Positions 59,829 to 64,000 of a stretch of 64,000 bases of DNA are shown in pieces. The stretch's first letter is position 1. Each line of letters begins with the position of its first letter. A program made the position numbers and the translations under genes. Where the stretch lies: contig NZ_BDBS01000056.1 of NCBI RefSeq assembly GCF_001613105.1, positions 20,896 through 84,895 of the forward strand, given 5' to 3'. The stretch comes from Nocardia pseudobrasiliensis NBRC 108224. Its GTDB lineage: Bacteria > Actinomycetota > Actinomycetes > Mycobacteriales > Mycobacteriaceae. The notes under the pieces were generated by a model that was given only the letters and a program-made list of their open reading frames with translations, did no database searches and was not told the DNA's origin.

Positions 59829-60235
59829 CGCCACGCCGAAAACGCCCCTCCCCCATGCCGAAAACGACGCTCCGCCACCGCCCCGGATACCCCGACGCCT
59901 CCCCGGATCGACCCTCCACATCGCTACCGAAACATAACCCCGAAGCCGAAACGGCCGGTCACTACCGTCCTGGATACACCGGCGGCTGCCACGGGCAGCC
60001 CTCGACATCGTTACCGAAAACGCCAGTTCCAGGCCGGAAACCCCAACCCGCTACGGCCCGGGATACTCCGACGACTGCCAGGAGCACCCCTCGATATCGC
60101 TAGCGAAACACCACTCCCCAGGCCGAAAACGGTCGCCCGCTACCGACCCGGCAGGCCGACGACTGCCGCGGGCGGACCTGGATATCGCTCCCGAAAACGA
60201 CACCTCCCGATGCCGGAAACGGCAGTTCACTACAC
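59829..60235 (-). repeat. Degenerate ~89-bp tandem repeats copied from the stomatin 3' end
   Basis: Four readable copies start near 59871, 59959, 60049 and 60138 (spacings 88, 90, 89), each resembling the last ~57 bp of the stomatin gene (60271-60327): CACTACCGTCCCGGGTACTC, then CTGCCACGGGCGGCCCTCGA. They are separated by GGCCGAAAACG-type linkers. Partial copies lie at both edges. On the minus strand they would encode worn versions of SDVEGRPWQPPEYPGR followed by stops, with no intact gene. Confidence 0.85.
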
Positions 60236-60272
60236 AAGAGACGCCACTCGCCGTGCAAGAGACGGCCGTTCA

Positions 60273-61550
60273 CTACCGTCCCGGGTACTCCGGTGGCTGC
60301 CACGGGCGGCCCTCGACGTCGTTACTGCGCTGCGGCTGCTGCTGTGGTTGTTGCTGTGGTTGGTAGGGCTGAGGCGGTTGGTACTGGGGTGGTTGAGCCT
60401 GGCCGATTCCGGGCTGTTGGCCCAGGTTTCGCTGTAGTGGGGCTGCCAGGGGCGATTCGACCGGGGTCGCCGCTGCGGCCTCGGCGGCGCGGACCGCTCG
60501 TTCGGCGGCCGGATCGGTTTTGACGTCGAACCAGTCGGCGACCTCGTCGGAATCATCCTCGGGGCGCGAGCCGGTCTCGCCGTCGGTGCTGGCCTCGTAG
60601 CGGAAGACGCCGTCCTCGCCGCGCTCGCCGAACTGCTTGGCGAAACCCTCGAGGGCCTTGCCGAAATCGCTGGGCACCACCCATACCTTGTTCGCGTCAC
60701 CCTTGGCGACCTGCGGCAGGGTCTGCATGTACTGGTAGGCAAGCAGTTCGGGGGTGGGCTTACCGGATTTGATTGCGGCGAAGACCTTTTCGATAGCCTT
60801 GGCCTGGCCTTGAGCCTGCAGATAGGAGGCGGCGCGTTCACCCTGGGCGCGCAGGATCCGGCTCTGCCGTTCACCTTCCGCGGACAGGATGGCCGACTGC
60901 TTGGAACCCTCGGCCGCCAGGATCTGCGCCTGCTTGGCGCCCTCGGCGGTCTTGATCTGCGCCTCCCGATTACCCTCGGCGGTGAGGATTATCGCGCGCT
61001 TCTCGCGGTCGGCCTTCATCTGCTTTTCCATCGACTCCTGAATCGACGGCGGCGGATCGATGGCCTTGAGCTCCACTCGCGATACGCGCAGACCCCATCG
61101 GCCGGTGGCCTCGTCCAGCACGCCGCGCAGCTGCGAGTTGATCTGGTCGCGGGAGGTCAGGGTCTCCTCGAGCGTCATACCGCCGACCACATTGCGCAGT
61201 GTGGTGATGGTCAGCTGCTCGACCGCGGCGATGTAGTTGCTGATCTCGTAGACCGCGGCCTGCGGGCTGGTGACCTGGAAGTACACCACCGAGTCGATCT
61301 GAACCGTCAGATTGTCCTGGGTGATCACCGGCTGCGGCGGGAAGGAGACCACGCGCTCGCGCAGATCGACCCGGGCGCGCACCCGATCGGCGAACGGCAC
61401 CAGCAGCGTCAGCTGACCGGATACCGTGCGCGAGTAACGACCCAGCCGCTCGATGACCGCGGCCTCGGCCTGCGGCACCAGCGCGATCGAACGGAATATG
61501 ACCACCACTATCAACAGCACGAGGACAATGGCGACGATCAGTACAGCCAT
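60273..61550 (-). CDS. Stomatin/prohibitin-like SPFH membrane protein
   Basis: 425 residues. N-terminal membrane helix (about 4-26) and an SPFH domain (about 27-265; ALVPQAEAAVIERLGRY, VVSFPPQPVITQDNLTVQIDSVVYFQV, GGMTLEETLTSRDQIN, GLRVSRVELKAIDPP). A helical AEGxREAQIK/AEGAKQAQIL repeat region follows, then a Pro/Gln-rich tail (PYQPQQQPQQQPQR) ending SNDVEGRPWQPPEYPGR. Start ATG 61550 overlaps the NfeD stop by one base (TGATG), the classic NfeD-stomatin pair. The tail end is the source of the repeat array downstream. Confidence 0.93.
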   Translation of the reverse strand: MAVLIVAIVLVLLIVVVIFRSIALVPQAEAAVIERLGRYSRTVSGQLTLLVPFADRVRARVDLRERVVSFPPQPVITQDNLTVQIDSVVYFQVTSPQAAVYEISNYIAAVEQLTITTLRNVVGGMTLEETLTSRDQINSQLRGVLDEATGRWGLRVSRVELKAIDPPPSIQESMEKQMKADREKRAIILTAEGNREAQIKTAEGAKQAQILAAEGSKQSAILSAEGERQSRILRAQGERAASYLQAQGQAKAIEKVFAAIKSGKPTPELLAYQYMQTLPQVAKGDANKVWVVPSDFGKALEGFAKQFGERGEDGVFRYEASTDGETGSRPEDDSDEVADWFDVKTDPAAERAVRAAEAAAATPVESPLAAPLQRNLGQQPGIGQAQPPQYQPPQPYQPQQQPQQQPQRSNDVEGRPWQPPEYPGR

Positions 61551-61981
61551 CAGGGCCCCTTCCACACGACGGCGTGCGCGCCGTCGATCTTCATGACGTA
61601 GACGGTCTCACCCGCCGGGTACACCTCCGACGGATCCAACGGACGGGCACTCCACACCTCGCCGCCGATCTTCACCTGGCCGCGATCCCCGTCGACCGTT
61701 TCGAGCACCTTCGCGGTCTTACCGGGCAGCGCGTGCACATTGGTGGGTGTAGGCGGTGGAACGGCGAAGCGGCGCAACAACATCGGTCGCACCAGGAACA
61801 ACAGGCCGATCGCGGTCACGCCGAATACGATGGCGTCGATCAGGATCGAGGTACCCGCCACTCCGGCGACGCCCGCCGTGAGCAGCGCTGCTCCACCCAG
61901 CATGAGCAGCGTGAAGTCCCCGGTGAGCATCTCGGCGGCCGCGAGCAGCAGGCCCGCGACCAGCCACACGATTGCGGCCAC
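61550..61981 (-). CDS. NfeD-family membrane protein
   Basis: 143 residues: three membrane helices (about 1-75) and a C-terminal OB fold (about 85-140; LPGKTAKVLETVDGDRGQVKIGGEVWSARP...GETVYVMKIDGAHAVVW). This is a short NfeD without protease domain, acting with the stomatin encoded next. GTG 61981 starts at the first membrane helix; a longer frame upstream would add an Arg-rich non-native segment. Confidence 0.9.
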   Translation of the reverse strand: MAAIVWLVAGLLLAAAEMLTGDFTLLMLGGAALLTAGVAGVAGTSILIDAIVFGVTAIGLLFLVRPMLLRRFAVPPPTPTNVHALPGKTAKVLETVDGDRGQVKIGGEVWSARPLDPSEVYPAGETVYVMKIDGAHAVVWKGP

Positions 61982-62091
61982 GCATTCACCGTACCCGCTT
62001 CGCCCGATTTCGGGGCGGGTGTCGCTGCCGTGTTGCGCGTGGCGATGTCCGTGTCGCGCCCGGCGGGAAGCACACGAGCCCAGGTATTTTC

Positions 62092-62910
62092 GTGCGGGTG
62101 GAGTACGGGAACATCTTTTCGGGTCATTCCAGGACGAAAAAGCGTGCGGCGCCACAGGTCGAGGCCACCCGCGATCTGGTGGCCGAAGACGCGGCGACCG
62201 GGTTCTGCGGCGCCGTGGTCGGATTCGAGCGCAGCTACGACGGCGAATTCGTGAAACTCGAGGACCGGCACGGCGCCGTGCGGCTGTTCGCCTTGCGCGA
62301 GGCGGCGTTTCTGATCGACGGCAAGCCCGTGACGCTGATCCGCCCGAAGGTTGCCGCCCCGGCCCAACCGGTCCGATCGGCCTCCGGATCCACCCGGGTC
62401 GAGGGCCTGCGCGCGCGGGTGGCGCGGGCGAGCCGGATCTGGGTGGAGGGTGTGCACGACGCGGCGCTCGTGGAACGGGTGTGGGGTCACGATCTGCGGG
62501 TGGAGGGCGTGGTCGTGGAACATTTGGAGGGACTGGACAATCTGGGCGCGCGGCTCACCGAATTCGAGCCCGGACCCGAGCGCCGGGTGGGCGTACTTGT
62601 CGATCATCTCGTCGAGGGGTCCAAGGAGACCTCGCTCACCACCGGACTGGGCCCGCACGTTCTGGTCACCGGCCATCCCTATATCGATGTGTGGCAGGCC
62701 GTGCGCCCCGCCGCGGTGGGCATCGCGGCCTGGCCGACCGTGCCGCGCGGTGAGGACTGGAAGTCCGGGGTGTGCGATCGCCTGGGCTGGGGCACGCCGC
62801 AGGACGGCTGGCGGCGGGTCTACAACGCCGTGGAATCCTTCCGGGATCTGGAGTCACCGTTGATCGGCGCGGTGGAGCGACTCATCGACTTCGTCACCGA
62901 GCCGCGGTAG
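62092..62910 (+). CDS. DUF3097 protein
   Basis: 272 residues from GTG 62092 (GTG 62098 also possible). The characteristic DUF3097 chain is present: LVAEDAATGFCGAVVGFE, FLIDGKPVTLIRP, RARVARASRIWVEGVHDAALVERVWGHDLRVEGVVVE (split), VLVDHLVEGSKE, HVLVTGHPYIDVWQAV and ERLIDFVTEP. Conserved in actinobacteria; some features (ASRIWVEGxHDAxLVE) resemble a Toprim-like metal site, so nucleic-acid metabolism is possible. Divergent from NfeD over 110 bp. Confidence 0.9.
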   Translation: MRVEYGNIFSGHSRTKKRAAPQVEATRDLVAEDAATGFCGAVVGFERSYDGEFVKLEDRHGAVRLFALREAAFLIDGKPVTLIRPKVAAPAQPVRSASGSTRVEGLRARVARASRIWVEGVHDAALVERVWGHDLRVEGVVVEHLEGLDNLGARLTEFEPGPERRVGVLVDHLVEGSKETSLTTGLGPHVLVTGHPYIDVWQAVRPAAVGIAAWPTVPRGEDWKSGVCDRLGWGTPQDGWRRVYNAVESFRDLESPLIGAVERLIDFVTEPR

Positions 62911-62923
62911 CGACGGCGCAGTT

Positions 62924-63745
62924 ATGCTCGAAAACATGTGTTCCCCCAGTGCGACGCTGACGGTGTGGGCCGGCTCCTGGCTGGCCGGCGGCAGCGCGCC
63001 CGACGACGTGCTGGACGCGCTGCGGGCCTGGGCGACGCGCCAGAGCGTCGCGGCCGGCGACCCGGTCACCGGCGGACACACCGGACTGCCCTGGCCCGCG
63101 GCCGAACCGCTGGACGGTGGCTCGGGAATCATGGTGCTGCTCAAGGTGATCCGCGAGGGCATGGCCGAACCGCGGGCCCAGTTGCGCCTGGTCCTACCCG
63201 TGCCCGGCGATGCCCGAGGGCTACCGCCGGGCACCGAATTCGCCACGGCCGCAATGGATGCCGAGGAGGGCATCCTGATCGGAAGCCCAGGTGACGAGGG
63301 CGTCGGGCTGGTGCCGCAGTGGGTCGACGAGGAGACCCTGCAGTGGACCGTCTACCACACCCCAATCCCCGCGCCGGTACCCGATGTGGCGCTCGGCGAG
63401 GCGGAATATGCCATGCGCCAGGCGGTCCGTGACGCCGCCGACGCGCTCATGCGCCTGCAGACCACCGGAATCGGCACCGGCGACGACGATCCGCGCGAAC
63501 TGATCGAGGCCGAACTGGCCGACTACTCCCGGCACATCTATCCCGATTCCGCCCCGCTGCGCGCCCGCCGCATCCTCGATTCGGCCGATCACGTCGCGGC
63601 CATCCTCACCGTCGCTCAACAGGCGCCCGCCTCCTCACCCGCCTCGGCGAGCGCGCTCCAGGCTCAGGAGACCCTGCTGCGCCCGCTGTGGGATGCGATC
63701 CGCACCGCCCGGCTGGCCGCCGTGCACGCCGCCTCGGCCCACTAG
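62924..63745 (+). CDS. Conserved actinobacterial hypothetical protein
   Basis: 273 residues, soluble, begins 13 bp after DUF3097 on the same strand and is likely cotranscribed. ATG 62924 or ATG 62936 may be the start. Sequence blocks LTVWAGSWLAGGSAPDDVLDALRAWA and LRLVLPVPGDARGLPPGTEFATAAMDAEEGIL are followed by a helical C-terminus. No known domain recognised. Its TAG stop (63743-63745) lies inside the IS481 target sequence ACTAGA, so the insertion just misses changing the product. Confidence 0.75.
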   Translation: MLENMCSPSATLTVWAGSWLAGGSAPDDVLDALRAWATRQSVAAGDPVTGGHTGLPWPAAEPLDGGSGIMVLLKVIREGMAEPRAQLRLVLPVPGDARGLPPGTEFATAAMDAEEGILIGSPGDEGVGLVPQWVDEETLQWTVYHTPIPAPVPDVALGEAEYAMRQAVRDAADALMRLQTTGIGTGDDDPRELIEAELADYSRHIYPDSAPLRARRILDSADHVAAILTVAQQAPASSPASASALQAQETLLRPLWDAIRTARLAAVHAASAH

Positions 63746-63746
63746 A
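63741..63746. other. IS481-family target site (ACTAGA)
   Basis: ACTAGA fits the NCTAGN target preferred by IS481 relatives, and the element's end begins at the next base. The CTAG core contains the stop codons of both the upstream gene (TAG 63743-63745) and the transposase (minus-strand TAG, 63744-63742). The other target copy is beyond the window. Confidence 0.65.
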
Positions 63747-64000
63747 TGTACTGACCTGAGAGGTTGGTGATCCGGCTGGCTGGTGGCTGTCCGCCGAGTG
63801 CGGTGTGGCCGCGGTGGTGATTGTAGGTGTGTAGCCAGCTGGTGAAGGTAGTGCAGCGTTCGGCGTCACTGCGGTATAGCCGGGCGTAGGCCCACTCCTC
63901 GGCGAGGGTGCGGTGGAAGCGCTCGACCTTGCCGTTGGTTTGTGGCCGATAGGGTCGGGTTCGCTTGTGTACCACCGGCCCCAGCGCGGCGGCGAAGGCG
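63742..64000 (-). CDS. IS481-family transposase, C-terminal part (5' end beyond window)
   Basis: About 86 residues are visible. The run HKRTRPYRPQTNGKVERFHR, with the last DDE glutamate in KVERF, and the ending WLHTYNHHRGHTALGGQPPASR are typical of the integrase core of IS481/IS3-type elements. The frame stays open to the window end, so the GTG at 63975 is internal. The stop lies exactly at the element terminus. Confidence 0.92.
   Translation of the reverse strand, partial: AFAAALGPVVHKRTRPYRPQTNGKVERFHRTLAEEWAYARLYRSDAERCTTFTSWLHTYNHHRGHTALGGQPPASRITNLSGQYI
63747..64000. mobile_element. IS481-family insertion sequence, one end (runs off window)
   Basis: The element's terminus starts TGTACTGACCTGAGAGGTT at 63747, directly after ACTAGA. 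Inside it, reading on the minus strand, is the C-terminus of an IS481-type transposase. The opposite end is outside the window. Confidence 0.8.

Noticed and set aside
1..64000. CRISPR array, tRNA, rRNA or prophage
   Set aside because: The only regular repeats (27534 and 59829) have no unique spacers and are explained otherwise; no cloverleaf, rRNA segment or phage structural gene was noticed.

Overview
The window is GC-rich (roughly 68-70% by eye) actinobacterial DNA with many GTG starts, 1-8 bp ATGA/GTGA gene overlaps and short intergenic gaps. The gene set points to Mycobacteriales and most likely Nocardia or a close relative: a resuscitation-promoting-factor-like transglycosylase, LigC with its PrimPol partner, split methylmalonyl-CoA mutase with MeaB, CbtAB, DUF3097, a HAMP adenylate cyclase, and a very high density of TetR/MFS genes. 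The genus is an inference. No rRNA, tRNA or CRISPR was seen.

Layout. 0-4.4 kb: end of a TetR gene, then MgtC / fused ABC permease / ABC ATPase. 4.3-9.7 kb: TetR with a divergent DHA2 efflux pump and a clear 19-bp operator, a DUF6745 pair, and a second DHA2 pump. 9.8-13.8 kb: NfeD-like/flotillin pair, cold-shock protein, LigC/PrimPol repair operon. 13.9-17.1 kb: NCS1 permease, TetR, acyl-CoA dehydrogenase. 17.2-21.1 kb: a TetR regulator facing an operon of a nucleophile-less alpha/beta hydrolase, a 69-residue protein and a 647-residue solenoid with eight tryptophan-anchored 43-residue repeats; three near-identical operators lie in the divergent gap. 21.2-25.6 kb: a frameshifted secreted protein, an SDR with a zinc ribbon, a gene remnant in AT-richer DNA, an O-methyltransferase, DUF2784 and an orphan type II thioesterase. 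25.6-29.6 kb: TetR/FAD monooxygenase with twin operators, a 4 x 23-bp repeat ending in a hairpin, nucleoside hydrolase, amidohydrolase.

29.6-38.4 kb (mostly minus strand): membrane adenylate cyclase, a one-span membrane protein, a ricin-type lectin, then mutA-mutB-meaB, and a TVP38/DedA-like protein. 38.4-40.9 kb: LysR and divergent DHA2 pump. 40.9-44.4 kb (minus): a cobalamin riboswitch followed by cbtB-cbtA-histidine phosphatase and probably an amidase and a 55-residue protein. The riboswitch and the AdoCbl-dependent mutase put B12 supply and B12 use within 10 kb of each other.

44.5-54.2 kb: organosulfur region. An IclR regulator, a 28-codon leader peptide of the actinobacterial VDLxRV...C type, a sulfonate-type ABC importer (binding protein, ATPase, permease) and a flavin monooxygenase of the DszA/NtaA group form one unit. 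After a convergent Rpf gene with a structured leader comes a second NitT/TauT-type importer (permease, binding protein, ATPase) and a YncE-like beta-propeller. 54.2-59.8 kb (minus): carbohydrate-type binding lipoprotein, a MalF-MalG fusion permease and a TPR membrane protein with no ATPase in the operon. 59.8-64 kb: a decayed array of about 89-bp repeats copied from the 3' end of the adjacent stomatin gene, NfeD/stomatin, DUF3097, a conserved hypothetical protein, and the end of an IS481-family element inserted at an ACTAGA target site.
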